A DNA stretch of 64,000 bases from Alterisphingorhabdus sp051668705 (GCF_051668705.1 NZ_CP196351.1:2604001-2668000); one strand, 5' to 3'. Positions 50,467-63,431 are shown, numbered from the stretch's first letter. Made by a program: numbers and translations. Notes: a model not told the origin generated them from the sequence alone.

Positions 50467-52088
50467 TTTTTGAAAATTCCTGCGCCAAATGGTGGAAGGG
50501 TCTCAACATCAGCACCGTTGACGCTCAGGATCATTTCACCGATGTCAGCAGATTGACCATGGCACACAGCTTCCCTGCCAAGGTTGAAAACACATAATAT
50601 AGTTTCATCGCGCATGGTGCGCTCCAGAATTAAGAGATTCCCGTTCGCCTCTGATCGACTGAGCGCGCCATGCCGCAACGCAGAATGAGAGCGTCTAAGG
50701 CCAAGCATCTCACGCATGTGATGAAGAAAAGACTGAGGATCATTTTCTTGCTTGTCGACGGCCAATTCTGGGTGATCCTCACCTAAAGGAAGCCATGGCT
50801 CAACATCGGTAAAACCACAATGCCGTTCATGGCTCGCCCATGGGATAGGCGTTCGCGCACCATCTCTAGACAAAGTGAGAGGCCAATTGGTTCTGGCTTC
50901 GGGATCATGCAGCATATCAAAGGGAATTTCGACCTGAGTAAGGGCCAGTTCTTCACCATTATAGATAATGATATTGCCCCTCAAGCAAACCAACAAGGCT
51001 GCTTTAAGGCGGCTGGCCTTCATACGATCCTGCTCCGACCACCAACGCGAGGCCGCACGCGGAGCATCATGGTTTTCAAATGCCCAGCTAGGCCAGCCGG
51101 TGCCGGGCTCATCAGGCCATTCAGCCAAAGCACTGCAAACCAGTTGTGGGGTCAAATGGTCGGCATATAAGAAATTGAAACCATAAGCCGAATTCAGGCG
51201 TTGATCGCCTTCAGTAAAGACCTTCATCTCCGTTTCAGCTTCATCTCCACCCACTTCTGCCACAGTGAAAATCGTATCATAGCGGTCGGTAAGCTCTCGA
51301 ATGCGCGACACAAACCCAGCTATGTCGGGGTGAGATTGATTATAGATGCTTTTCTGGAAATCAAACGGACGGCTCCTCTGTTTATTGCTGGGAGGTGCTG
51401 CTGGATTGTCACGCAATTGGGGATCGTGCATCGCAAAGTTAAGAGCATCAAGGCGAAAGCCATCGACACCGCGATCAAGCCAGAATTGTGCAACGCCTAA
51501 CAAAGCATCTTGCACATCAGGATTGTGCCCGTTCAATTGAGGCTGGCAGCTGAGAAAATTATGCAAATAATATTGACTGCGCCGCGCATCCCATGTCCAG
51601 GCTGGCCCGCCAAAAACACTTTGCCAATTTGACGGCGGAGACCCATCCGGCTTGGCATCTGCCCAAACGAACCAATCTGCTTTTGCATTATCACGGCTAC
51701 TTCTGCTTTCGGCAAACCAGGCGTGTTGATCAGATGTATGAGAATATACCTGATCAATAAGGACTTTGAGCCCATATCTTCGCGCTTCTGCAATAAGAGC
51801 GTCAAAATCAGTCAGGCTGCCAAAAATAGGATCGACGTCACAATAATCGGCAACGTCATAGCCAAAGTCTTTCATCGGACTAGTGAAAAATGGACTAATC
51901 CAAATCGCATCGACGCCCAGCGAAGCGATATAACCCATTCTTCTTGTAATGCCGGGCAGGTCACCAACACCATCGCTATTGCTATCCTGAAAACTTCTGG
52001 GATAAATTTGATAAATAGCCGCACCATGCCACCAAATGTCAGACTTGGTTAGCTTGGATGTGTCTTCCAACGAGATATGTTGGTTCAC
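50463..52088 (-). CDS. GH13 alpha-glucosidase (oligosaccharide-hydrolysing)
   Basis: 541 residues without a signal peptide. GH13 marks are the N-terminal WWHGAAIYQIYPRSFQDSN, the nucleophile D214 in DGFRLDALN, the acid/base E278 in FTVAEVGG and the transition-state Asp D341 in FENHDAPR. It resembles alpha-1,4/1,6-glucosidases that release glucose from maltose or isomalto-oligosaccharides. It is cytoplasmic, unlike its two exported neighbours, and would act on sugars brought in by the MFS transporter. Start and stop overlap the flanking genes by four bases each. Confidence 0.94.
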   Translation of the reverse strand: MNQHISLEDTSKLTKSDIWWHGAAIYQIYPRSFQDSNSDGVGDLPGITRRMGYIASLGVDAIWISPFFTSPMKDFGYDVADYCDVDPIFGSLTDFDALIAEARRYGLKVLIDQVYSHTSDQHAWFAESRSSRDNAKADWFVWADAKPDGSPPSNWQSVFGGPAWTWDARRSQYYLHNFLSCQPQLNGHNPDVQDALLGVAQFWLDRGVDGFRLDALNFAMHDPQLRDNPAAPPSNKQRSRPFDFQKSIYNQSHPDIAGFVSRIRELTDRYDTIFTVAEVGGDEAETEMKVFTEGDQRLNSAYGFNFLYADHLTPQLVCSALAEWPDEPGTGWPSWAFENHDAPRAASRWWSEQDRMKASRLKAALLVCLRGNIIIYNGEELALTQVEIPFDMLHDPEARTNWPLTLSRDGARTPIPWASHERHCGFTDVEPWLPLGEDHPELAVDKQENDPQSFLHHMREMLGLRRSHSALRHGALSRSEANGNLLILERTMRDETILCVFNLGREAVCHGQSADIGEMILSVNGADVETLPPFGAGIFKK

Positions 52089-53986
52089 AAAGATCTCTCC
52101 TCAACCAAGCAAACCGACCAACCTAATCCAGGTAAAGAAACAGATGCGCTTCCAGGAGCAGTAACTTTGGCGGGGCAACGACCATGAAGTGCAGTCAGCG
52201 AAACAGCGTCATAATCAAGCGCTATATTCGCGGATTGCGGCTGCGTATCGGTATTGAAAGCAATCAGATATTGTTGACCGCTATCTGGGTCAAATCGAGA
52301 GACTGCGAAAATTCCTGCTTTTTGCGAGTAATGCCGTACAATTTGCTGACCTGTTGCCAGAATTGGGTGTGTCCTGCGCAGTTCTGCTAATTCCCCAATC
52401 AGCCGGTATAATGGATGTACAGTGTTGAAATTGCTCTGCGCCGTGGTCGCATCCGTGCCGATCAGCTGATTGTCATTATAGTTGGCAGTGAGGCTCGCGA
52501 ACATGTCTTCGCGTGCAGCCTGATCATTGCCATCGCCAACAAAGCCTTGCTCATCCCCATAATAGATGACCGGTGCTCCTCTTAAGAGCATCAACATCGC
52601 ATAACCGAGCTTCACACGGCCAAGCAGTTCTTCTGAGGCGATGCCCGGAATATCCTGCTTTATAAGGGTCGAAAACCGGCCCATATCATGGTTGCCAAGA
52701 AAGGTAGGAAGGTTGAGTGCCGCCTTTGCGCCACCTTCATACAGAACATCCCCATCAAACAGCTCATTAAGAATGAATGTGCCCTTAGCTTGACCTATGA
52801 CGTCACGAACAGCCTGTTGAAAGGCAAAATCCAAAACTGCAGGAAAGCCATCACGTCTGGTATATTGCGCAATATAACCATTGTCGTGATCGTCTCTGAA
52901 CACTTCTCCAAAAATATAAAAATTAGGAATTCCATTCTCATCCGCTACCTTGAGCATAGCGGGCACGAACTCTTGCCAGAATTCAGGATTCACATGGCGC
53001 GCAGTGTCAACGCGAAACCCGTCTATGGCAAAATCGCGTATCCAGCCGGCATAGATTTCAATCATACCTTTCACGACATCAGGATGTTCTGTGAACAGGT
53101 CATCAAGACCGGCAAAGTCGCCAAAACGGCTACTCTCGCCAGTAAATGTCGTATCGCCGCGATTGTGATAATATAGCGGATTATTCAACCAAGCCGGCGC
53201 CTTAACATTGCGTTCTGCTTCAGGAACCACGGGTGTGTAAGCATAACTAGGATCAACCAAGCGTGAGAAATTTTCTGTATCGCGAATAGTGTCGCCGCGG
53301 AAACCGGGATTAATCTCCCTGCCATCAAGGCCCAGCTTTCGGGAATAAGGGAAATCGCCACGACTGCGATAACGATATTTGGCCTGATCACCCTCTACAT
53401 AACGTATAACATCAGCCGTATGGTTAGTTATGATGTCCATATAGACTTTCATACCGCGCGCATGAGCCGCTTCCACAAAGGCTTTAAACTCTGCACGCGT
53501 GCCAAAATGCGGATCGGGTCTTGTGAAGTCTGTCACCCAATATCCGTGATAGCCGGCACTTTCATTCCCCTTAGGGCCTTGAACAGGTTTATTCTGAAAA
53601 ATCGGCGCGAACCATATTGCCGTAACTCCAAGCCTTTCCAGATAATCCAGCCTATTGGTCAGCCCGGCAAGATCGCCACCATGGAAAAACCCCTGATGTG
53701 CAGGATCAAATCCAGTTTTCAGAGAATCCCCGCTTATCCCACCCAAATCATTGGTTGCGTCTCCATTTTCAAACCGATCAGGGAGCACGAAGTAGATTAC
53801 GTCTTCTGATGGCGCTCGGCTCCGAAAGCCACTTATAGCCGGAACATCATTATCATCAGCACTCACCGCAACGTCTTGCTGCGCTCTGCCAGCATATGGA
53901 GACGCCGCAATGAAAGACGCAGTCATAAGCGCTGCAAATATCTGCCGATAATGTGAGCGTAAGCGAGACAAATGCACCTCCTTCAA
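52085..53986 (-). CDS. Secreted GH13 alpha-amylase-type enzyme
   Basis: 633 residues with a signal peptide (about 1-36, ending YAGRAQQD). The barrel shows VIYFVLPDRFENGD, the nucleophile D327 in DGFRVDTARH, the acid/base E361 in IFGEVFRDD and D434 in FLGNHDMGRF, and a C-terminal beta domain. Its form suits hydrolysis of maltodextrins or starch in the periplasm or at the surface, releasing oligosaccharides. It is the first of three coupled glycosidase genes. It follows the TonB-dependent receptor gene by 95 bases on the same strand. Confidence 0.92.
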   Translation of the reverse strand: MKEVHLSRLRSHYRQIFAALMTASFIAASPYAGRAQQDVAVSADDNDVPAISGFRSRAPSEDVIYFVLPDRFENGDATNDLGGISGDSLKTGFDPAHQGFFHGGDLAGLTNRLDYLERLGVTAIWFAPIFQNKPVQGPKGNESAGYHGYWVTDFTRPDPHFGTRAEFKAFVEAAHARGMKVYMDIITNHTADVIRYVEGDQAKYRYRSRGDFPYSRKLGLDGREINPGFRGDTIRDTENFSRLVDPSYAYTPVVPEAERNVKAPAWLNNPLYYHNRGDTTFTGESSRFGDFAGLDDLFTEHPDVVKGMIEIYAGWIRDFAIDGFRVDTARHVNPEFWQEFVPAMLKVADENGIPNFYIFGEVFRDDHDNGYIAQYTRRDGFPAVLDFAFQQAVRDVIGQAKGTFILNELFDGDVLYEGGAKAALNLPTFLGNHDMGRFSTLIKQDIPGIASEELLGRVKLGYAMLMLLRGAPVIYYGDEQGFVGDGNDQAAREDMFASLTANYNDNQLIGTDATTAQSNFNTVHPLYRLIGELAELRRTHPILATGQQIVRHYSQKAGIFAVSRFDPDSGQQYLIAFNTDTQPQSANIALDYDAVSLTALHGRCPAKVTAPGSASVSLPGLGWSVCLVEERSL

Positions 53987-54081
53987 AATGAACCGAGTTG
54001 GTGAGACCGTAACAACTTAATGACTTATCGCCCCATTCCCACTCGGTTCAATCACTACGATTCAATCTCTTGACATTAGGA

Positions 54082-56940
54082 TCAGAACGAGTAGGTCGCA
54101 CCTAAGAAAAATGTGCGGCCGAAGAATTGCAAGGTCCCCGTTTGCGCTCTTTGCCCAAAGAAACTGCGTGTGGGCTCGTCAGTAAAATTATTGGCCTGAG
54201 CCAGAATTTTCAAACCTCCAAGAAAGCTATCTTCAGGGAAATCATAAGAGACTTGAGCGTCAAATACAGTTTCAGAAGCGTTGGTCACAATAAGCTCTGA
54301 AATGCCAATTTGCGGTGCCACAAAACTTGTCCGGTAACGCATTCCTACGCGTGCCCCAAAACCACTTTTTTCGTAATAGACAGTTGGATTAGCGACACTT
54401 TCTGAAAGTCCAGGAAGGGGCAGATTCAGATTTTCTCCGCTGGTTGCGCTAGGAAAATCCAAATCACTTTCAGAATAAGAATAGTTCAAAATAACACCCA
54501 GGCCATCAAGCGGCGCAGGCAGGATATTAGCGAAACTATATGTCAGGTTGAATTCAACCCCCCATACAAAGCCACCATCGCCATTAACCGGTGCAAAAAG
54601 TGGGCCTGAATCCTGAACTGCAACATTGGTTGTTGGTGGTACCAGTGCAAAGCCTGCATCAGCAAAGTTGAAATCAGGCACAACGCCGCCAACGATGAAG
54701 GTTTCCAGGTCTTTATAGAAAGCTGCGACCGCCAAAATCCCGTCACTGCCGATATAATGTTCATAGCTGATGTCAAACTGATTGGCACGGAATGGGCGCA
54801 GCAGCGGATTGCCGCCACCTCCTGAAGGAACACCATCATTACCGACACTAGCACCAATTGCTCCACGCAAATCAAACAGGCTTGGGCGTGAAATCTGCCG
54901 CGTCGCAGATAAGCGCAGAACATCATTATCTGACAGGTTGAGAATGAGGTTAACAGACGGCAAAATGTCAAGATAACTGTCGCCTGCGCTAACCGGCACA
55001 CGATCAGTCAAAGCATTCCCGCCCGGTATCGCAACCGTCGAACCTGACTCCTGATCAGTATATACAAACCTGACACCAATATTGCCTTGTAATGGAAGGC
55101 CGCCGGCAATCGTATCAATGTTAAACTGGAGATATCCCGACAGGACATCCTCATCGATCGTGAAACTTTGGTCCTGTGTGAAGGAAAACACATCCTGCCC
55201 CGTAGGACGACTTGTTCCGCCATCAGGGCCGAAGACAGCATCAAATGTGGCGCCTATATCGACAGCGGCAAAATCAGGAAATCCATTGGCTGCGAACGCA
55301 CCACTAAAGCCACCTATACTGACCAAATCACTTGGCACGACAAAAGGCGCTCCAGGAATATTAAATGTATCAAATGACGTAATGATGCGCTCAGCATCGC
55401 GTTGGGCATAGCGCGCACCAAATTCAAAGGATTTGAAAAATCCCCCTCCCAGATCCAGATCAAAGTCGACTGCTACGGCAAACAACTCATCCGTGTCCTC
55501 TTGCGGGACCAGAAATTGACCATCAAGCAGAAATTCGGTTTGTGTATTGGTGAAGTCACCAGAAATCGCCGATATCACTGGCAGTGATAGCCCATTGGTC
55601 TGGAAAGTTGTGGAGAGCAAACCAGGAACCTGATCGGCCCTTACAAGCGCTCCAGCCGGGTCAGTAGTGAACGGTCGCAAATTGATACCGCTATTGTTAA
55701 AAAAACTCTCGCCGCGTGAAAAACTCAGATCAAGCGCTGCAGTAAAGCGATCACTAAAGTCATAAGCGATATTGCCACCCAAGGTGAATAACTCATCGGA
55801 GCGACCTTCGTCTTGGTTTACCAACTCTGTACCGAGTGAAAAACCGAATCCATTAGCGCCCAGCTGGTTTGTGAATGTCCCACCTGTAATGGCATCATTC
55901 ACAACCACAGGGTTTGTGATTACTGTATCACCGCTTTGCGAGCTGAACACGCGAATACCCCGGCGGAAGACGTCAGATTCAAGCCTAGAATAATAACCGT
56001 CAATCAGTACGCGTAATTCAGGCACTGGCTCATATTGTATAACGCCGATCAGACCATCGCGTTCTTCACGGCCACCAAATTGGATCAGTTCATTACCAAA
56101 GGAACGACGATCATCGATACCATTACCATCAAAATCTTCTCCAGCAGGCGAACCGTTATTTCCAGGAAGAGGGAAATCAAACTGGACAAAACGTGTCGCA
56201 ACATTGGGTTGAAACAGTCTTGCATAACCCAAAGCTAGGCCTAGCGTATCGTCAGCCAGCTTGGCCTGAATAGAACCGGATATGCGATATCCAAACTCGC
56301 CAACATCTGTGCTTTGGCCAGCATGATCATTATAAAGGCCGCGAATGTTGATGGCACCCACAAAATCATCACTATTGTCGAGTGGTCGTACAGTTTCCAG
56401 TTCTACGCGCCCTGCGATGCCACCAGCGATAATGGACGCAACAGGCGTTTTGTAGACTGCCGCCTGACGGATAAGTTCGGACGGGTATTGATTGAATTCA
56501 ATCACACGGTCGCCACTTGTCGCTACTTGCTCACGGCCGTTCAAAGACGCGGACACAAGATCCTGTGACAATCCGCGAATGTTAATTGCGCTCGCTTGAC
56601 CCCCAGTTCTTTGCGAGGTGACGCCAGGAAGGCGTGCCAATGATTCGGCAATAGAAGTATCCGGCAAACCTGCAATGTCATCAGCTGAAACGACATCAGC
56701 AATGAACGGCAAATCCCGCTTTTCGCTGATAGCGTTTGCGACGGAACCTCGGAAACCGGTCACAATGATGACATTCTCATCTTCACTGGTCAGATTTGTA
56801 TCTGCTTGATCTTCCGCATTTTGAGCAGCGTTATCTTGAGCAAGTGCCGCTTGTGGGAAGGCAATACACGCCAATGTTGTCGAAAAGGCAGCCAAACTAA
56901 CGCTGCCGACGAGTTGTGTGCGAATACGAAAACCCATCAT
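54082..56940 (-). CDS. TonB-dependent receptor for maltodextrins (inferred)
   Basis: 952 residues from the ATG at 56940, chosen because GGAGAGAG lies 4-8 bases upstream; the frame is open to 56961. A signal peptide ends FPQAALAQDN. The plug begins with ENVIIVTGFRGSV, a typical sphingomonad plug-start motif, followed by LPDTSIAESLARLPGV and RGLSQDLVSASLNGR. The remainder is a 22-strand barrel ending in FFGRTFFLGATYSF with a terminal Phe. It probably imports maltodextrins across the outer membrane using TonB energy. The substrate is inferred from the adjoining GH13 and GH97 genes and the divergent LacI regulator. Confidence 0.93.
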   Translation of the reverse strand: MMGFRIRTQLVGSVSLAAFSTTLACIAFPQAALAQDNAAQNAEDQADTNLTSEDENVIIVTGFRGSVANAISEKRDLPFIADVVSADDIAGLPDTSIAESLARLPGVTSQRTGGQASAINIRGLSQDLVSASLNGREQVATSGDRVIEFNQYPSELIRQAAVYKTPVASIIAGGIAGRVELETVRPLDNSDDFVGAINIRGLYNDHAGQSTDVGEFGYRISGSIQAKLADDTLGLALGYARLFQPNVATRFVQFDFPLPGNNGSPAGEDFDGNGIDDRRSFGNELIQFGGREERDGLIGVIQYEPVPELRVLIDGYYSRLESDVFRRGIRVFSSQSGDTVITNPVVVNDAITGGTFTNQLGANGFGFSLGTELVNQDEGRSDELFTLGGNIAYDFSDRFTAALDLSFSRGESFFNNSGINLRPFTTDPAGALVRADQVPGLLSTTFQTNGLSLPVISAISGDFTNTQTEFLLDGQFLVPQEDTDELFAVAVDFDLDLGGGFFKSFEFGARYAQRDAERIITSFDTFNIPGAPFVVPSDLVSIGGFSGAFAANGFPDFAAVDIGATFDAVFGPDGGTSRPTGQDVFSFTQDQSFTIDEDVLSGYLQFNIDTIAGGLPLQGNIGVRFVYTDQESGSTVAIPGGNALTDRVPVSAGDSYLDILPSVNLILNLSDNDVLRLSATRQISRPSLFDLRGAIGASVGNDGVPSGGGGNPLLRPFRANQFDISYEHYIGSDGILAVAAFYKDLETFIVGGVVPDFNFADAGFALVPPTTNVAVQDSGPLFAPVNGDGGFVWGVEFNLTYSFANILPAPLDGLGVILNYSYSESDLDFPSATSGENLNLPLPGLSESVANPTVYYEKSGFGARVGMRYRTSFVAPQIGISELIVTNASETVFDAQVSYDFPEDSFLGGLKILAQANNFTDEPTRSFFGQRAQTGTLQFFGRTFFLGATYSF

Positions 56941-57073
56941 ATTACTCTCTCCTTCTGGCAATCTGCGCGTCGCTTAGCGAATAGCTGCAACGTCTTGTCG
57001 CCCCCAGACCATTGGCACCATGCCGGTCGTCTTAACCCTATGCATAAGGGCGGAAATTGGTTTTGTGGAAGAC

Positions 57074-57087
57074 CGTATACGTATACG
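57074..57087. promoter_or_regulatory. LacI-type operator candidate between receptor and regulator genes
   Basis: CGTATACGTATACG is a perfect 14-bp palindrome with the central CG typical of LacI-family sites. It lies 134 bases upstream of the receptor start and 108 bases upstream of the divergent regulator gene, so one site could control both. Confidence 0.6.
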
Positions 57088-57194
57088 TTAGGTATGAACC
57101 TATTAGATGATGCTGTGATTTTTCTGTCTATAGAAGGCGAAAGTTTGCCAAAATCAAATCGGCTATGATAGTTTGGAATAATTGATTTGGGAGA

Positions 57195-58253
57195 GTGAAT
57201 TTGGGTCGAAAGCCAACCGGCAGACCAACCAGTTTTGATATCGCATATCTGGCAGGAGTCTCACAACCTACCGTTAGCCGAGCTTTGCGCGGTGACCGAT
57301 CAGTTAGTGCGAAAACTCGCTCCAAGATCGAAAAAATTGCCGCAGAGCTTAGTTACACAGTAGACAAAAATGCATCTTCTTTGAGGTCACAACGATCAAA
57401 CACCATTGCCTTGCTTTTCTTCGAGGATTCGACGTCAGACAATTCCAATATCAATCCGTTTTTTCTTTCGATGCTGGGGTCCATCACCAGAGAATGCGCC
57501 AATAGAGGCCTTGATCTTATCATTTCTTTCCAAAAAATGGAGGATGACTGGCATGTACGTTATCAAGATAGCCACCGAGCCGATGGTCTTATTCTGCTCG
57601 GCTATGGTGACTATACCGAATATGAAAAAAAACTGCGTCAGCTAACCAGCCAGGGGACACATTTCGTTCGCTGGGGTTCTGTTCGTGCAGATAATATTGG
57701 TTCTACTGTGGGGTCTGATAATTTTGGTGCCGGCGAAATAGTGGGCAATCATCTTATATCCGCCGGGCGTCATAAAATTGCATTTATTGGAGAGGCGGAT
57801 GAGTGCTATCCAGAGTTTGCTGACCGTTATGCAGGGTTATGCTCTGCGCTTGCAAATGCCAATATTGATGCAAATCCCGATCTGGTAATCAATGCTTTGA
57901 CAAGCGAAGAAGACGGTTATCGAGCGACCAAAGTCTTGCTTAACCGCACACGCGACTTTGATGCTGTCTTTGCGGCGAGTGACTTGATTGCACTGGGCGT
58001 GCAACGCGCCCTTGCTGAAGCTGGACTAACAATACCGGATGATATTGCTCTGGTCGGTTTTGATGATCTGCCAGCAGCAAGTCATACCAATCCTCCGCTC
58101 ACAACAATTAGCCAAGATTTGATGTCGGGAGGCGTTGCCCTCCTCGATGCCTTGCAAGCTTCCATCGAGAATGATGCAATCACACGGCGCAAATTTCCCG
58201 CAAAGCTAAAGATCCGTGGCAGCAGTACAGGCCGTTCATCAACTGCGGCCTAG
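57195..58253 (+). CDS. LacI-family transcriptional regulator
   Basis: 352 residues, GTG start with GGGAGA upstream. The helix-turn-helix is clear: TSFDIAYLAGVSQPTVSRAL, then RSVSAKTRSKIEKIAAELSY (hinge helix follows). The C-terminal periplasmic-binding-protein-like domain contains DGLILLGYGDYTEYE, AFIGEADECYPEFADRY and DIALVGFDDLPAASHTNPPL. It most likely represses the divergent receptor-glycosidase operon and the downstream transporter in the absence of maltodextrins. Palindromic sites lie on both sides of the gene. Confidence 0.93.
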   Translation: MNLGRKPTGRPTSFDIAYLAGVSQPTVSRALRGDRSVSAKTRSKIEKIAAELSYTVDKNASSLRSQRSNTIALLFFEDSTSDNSNINPFFLSMLGSITRECANRGLDLIISFQKMEDDWHVRYQDSHRADGLILLGYGDYTEYEKKLRQLTSQGTHFVRWGSVRADNIGSTVGSDNFGAGEIVGNHLISAGRHKIAFIGEADECYPEFADRYAGLCSALANANIDANPDLVINALTSEEDGYRATKVLLNRTRDFDAVFAASDLIALGVQRALAEAGLTIPDDIALVGFDDLPAASHTNPPLTTISQDLMSGGVALLDALQASIENDAITRRKFPAKLKIRGSSTGRSSTAA

Positions 58254-58260
58254 CATCATA

Positions 58261-58276
58261 CATTCGTATACATATT
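58261..58276 (+). promoter_or_regulatory. Weak second LacI-type site upstream of the transporter gene
   Basis: The sequence around GTATACATATTG (58266-58277) matches the 57075-57086 half-site layout GTATACGTATAC at nine of twelve positions. It lies about 75-85 bases upstream of the MFS gene. It is too degenerate to be certain. Confidence 0.3.
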
Positions 58277-58349
58277 GCTGCTTTTGGTGAATGCTGTCAG
58301 CATCACATGCTCGCAGCAGAAGGATAATCTGCGCGTATAGGAGACAGCG

Positions 58350-59882
58350 ATGACGGCACGCGAAAAGCCACGTCAGGGTTTTTGGGGCTTATGGAATATT
58401 AGCTTCGGATTTTTCGGAATTCAGATCGGCTTTGCGCTGCAAAACTCTAATATGAGCCGAGTTTTTCAAACACTTGGCGCAAATATGGACGACTTGCCTG
58501 TTTTGTGGATAGCTGCACCTCTAACGGGTCTGATTGTTCAACCGATTATTGGCTATCTGTCCGATAAAACATGGAACCGGCTGGGCCGACGAAAGCCTTA
58601 TTTTCTTACAGGTGCTATTTTTGCCAGCCTCTCGCTTTTTATTATGCCATTATCGCCATCACTGGGTGCACCTTTGTTGCTGGCTGCCGCGATGCTATGG
58701 GTGCTGGATGCTTCTCTGAATATTTCCATGGAGCCGTTTCGTGCATTTGTAGGTGATATGCTGCGGACAGATCAGCATAGTGCAGGATATGCCGTACAAA
58801 CCGCATTTATCGGAGTCGGAGCTGTTATCGGGTCCATTTTCCCTTTTGCTCTAGAAGCCTTAGGCGTTGCGAATATCGCGGTCGGTGGCGCTATACCGGA
58901 CACAGTGAAATATAGCTTTTGGTTCGGCGCGTCAGCCCTGTTATCAGCTGTACTCTGGACGGTGGTAACGACGCGTGAATATGACGCTGAACAGTTGCGC
59001 GCCTTTGAGACACAACAAATTTCAAGGAGCAATGATAACACTGGAATACAATTAGCAAACACATCCCTATGGTCAGGCTTTTTTTGGATATCTATCGGCG
59101 CTTGCCTCACCATTTTGGTATATTTTTGGGGGCTTGAGAAGGAGATGTATTTATTAGCAGGCTTACTGGTCGGCTATGGCATATTATCTGGCATCGCAAT
59201 TGCTCGTGCTCGCCGCGACAAAACTTCTGATATGTTGACAAACTTGGTCGGGGACTTTGCAGGCATGCCTCCAATTATGAAGCGCTTGGCGCTCGTCCAG
59301 TTTTTTAGTTGGTCAGCATTGTTTATTATGTGGATCAACACAACGCCTGTTGTAACACAATATGTTTTCGGTTCAACGGATACGAGCAGCATTGCTTATA
59401 ATGACGGTGCGAATTGGGTGAACCTGTTATTCACTGTATATAATGGCGTCGCTGCAATTGCCGCACTCACTTTGTTGCCATTTCTGGTGCGCCGTTTCGG
59501 CCAAGTCATAACGCATATTGTCTGCCTAATATTAGGTGCAGCCGGTTTCTTGATGTTTACCATTATTCACAATCCACATGCACTGATCGTGGCTGAAGTT
59601 GGTATTGGCATTGCTTGGGCCAGTATTCTCTCCATGCCTTATGCTATTTTGGCCAGCAATCTGCCTCAAGCCAAGCTTGGTGTCTATATGGGGTTATTCA
59701 ATATATTTATTGTCGTGCCGCAATTGCTTGTAGCCACGCTCATGGGACAATTGATGCTATGGTTATTTCCGGATGACCCCGTCTGGACGATGCTATTTGC
59801 CAGCATAGCTTGGGTTTTGGCAGCTCTTGCCATGGTGAGTGTAGCAAATCATATGCCTGCTAATAAGATCGCGCTGGCATAA
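58350..59882 (+). CDS. MFS sugar transporter (SLC45/maltose type)
   Basis: 510 residues, 12 transmembrane helices. The first half has GFFGIQIGFALQNSNMSR and the loop motif GYLSDKTWNRLGRRKPYF, the standard form in SLC45-type and plant-like sucrose/maltose transporters of bacteria. Such proteins move disaccharides with protons across the inner membrane. It has a GGAGACAGCG ribosome-binding site and follows the LacI regulator on the same strand by 96 bases. It completes the locus by delivering the receptor's cargo to the cytoplasmic GH13 enzyme. Confidence 0.92.
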   Translation: MTAREKPRQGFWGLWNISFGFFGIQIGFALQNSNMSRVFQTLGANMDDLPVLWIAAPLTGLIVQPIIGYLSDKTWNRLGRRKPYFLTGAIFASLSLFIMPLSPSLGAPLLLAAAMLWVLDASLNISMEPFRAFVGDMLRTDQHSAGYAVQTAFIGVGAVIGSIFPFALEALGVANIAVGGAIPDTVKYSFWFGASALLSAVLWTVVTTREYDAEQLRAFETQQISRSNDNTGIQLANTSLWSGFFWISIGACLTILVYFWGLEKEMYLLAGLLVGYGILSGIAIARARRDKTSDMLTNLVGDFAGMPPIMKRLALVQFFSWSALFIMWINTTPVVTQYVFGSTDTSSIAYNDGANWVNLLFTVYNGVAAIAALTLLPFLVRRFGQVITHIVCLILGAAGFLMFTIIHNPHALIVAEVGIGIAWASILSMPYAILASNLPQAKLGVYMGLFNIFIVVPQLLVATLMGQLMLWLFPDDPVWTMLFASIAWVLAALAMVSVANHMPANKIALA

Positions 59883-60083
59883 TTTCTATACTTGCACCGC
59901 AGTTATTAGATCCAAACCATAGTATAACCTACAACACATTATTTAAGGCGGATGCTCTATGGCTGAATGAGAATCAAATGTGCCTATAGGTGATATAGAA
60001 AGAGGGCCTGTTATAATCTCAGGTGCATTCATAATGCCTATAAGGCTTACATTTTTCAGAAAGTAACATTCAATAACAAATAT

Positions 60084-60107
60084 AAAAAAAGCGCCAGTCC
60101 ACTGAGC
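60084..60107 (-). terminator. Terminator after tRNA-fMet
   Basis: On the minus strand a short hairpin GCTCAGTGGACTGGC (one bulge) is followed by GC and a TTTTTTT run. It lies about 15 bases beyond the 3' end of the tRNA gene and would end the rRNA operon transcript. Confidence 0.6.
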
Positions 60108-60122
60108 AAGCGGTTGAAATTA

Positions 60123-60199
<77 letters not shown>

Positions 60200-60248
60200 T
60201 CACCACTATGCCGTGCATATCATATCACGGCGTGTCTGGTATAGAGAC

Positions 60249-60284
60249 AAAAAATCCGCCTGACCAGTTGCCCGATCGGCGGAT
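60249..60284 (-). terminator. Rho-independent terminator between 5S rRNA and tRNA-fMet
   Basis: On the minus strand ATCCGCC and GGCGGAT form a perfect 7-bp stem around a 17-base loop, followed by a TTTTTT run. It lies about 100 bases beyond 5S. tRNA-fMet beyond it would need readthrough or its own promoter. Confidence 0.7.
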
Positions 60285-60293
60285 ATTGCCTCA

Positions 60294-60313
60294 TCAGATA
60301 TCGAAATATCTGA
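60294..60313 (-). repeat. Hairpin with UUCG tetraloop in the 5S-fMet spacer
   Basis: On the minus strand TCAGATAT, TTCG, ATATCTGA: an 8-bp perfect stem closed by a UUCG loop. It lies between 5S and the terminator, and may mark an RNA-processing site or stabilise the 3' end of the precursor. Confidence 0.55.
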
Positions 60314-60382
60314 CCAGATTTGAAAATGTAAATGGGTTAAATTTCAACTCAAAGGTGAACTTATACACGCACCGGCTACAAT

Positions 60383-60498
60383 GCCTGGCGACGACCTACT
60401 CTTCCAACGCTTAAGCGGTAGTACCATCGGCGCTATCCGGTTTCACGGCCGAGTTCGAGATGGGATCGGGTGGGTCACAGATGCTATGGTCACCAAGC
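60383..60498 (-). rRNA. rrf: 5S ribosomal RNA
   Basis: About 116 bases. The ends pair as GCTTGG/CCAGGC, and the conserved internal blocks GACCCACCCGATCCCATCT, CGAACTCGG and GAGTAGGTCGTCGCC are present on the minus strand. It lies about 144 bases downstream of 23S in the same operon. The ends are set from pairing, so they may shift by one or two bases. Confidence 0.93.
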
Positions 60499-60642
60499 AA
60501 TGAAGCAGGTGCATGTTTCTTTAATCGATATATCATTTGATGAATATGTATTTTGCAACATATTCGGGCGTATCCGGCTGCATTATCATCCGCATCGCAA
60601 AGAGTTTTGTTATCCAAAACTGTCATTGATGGTGGGATTCTA

Positions 60643-63431
<2,789 letters not shown>

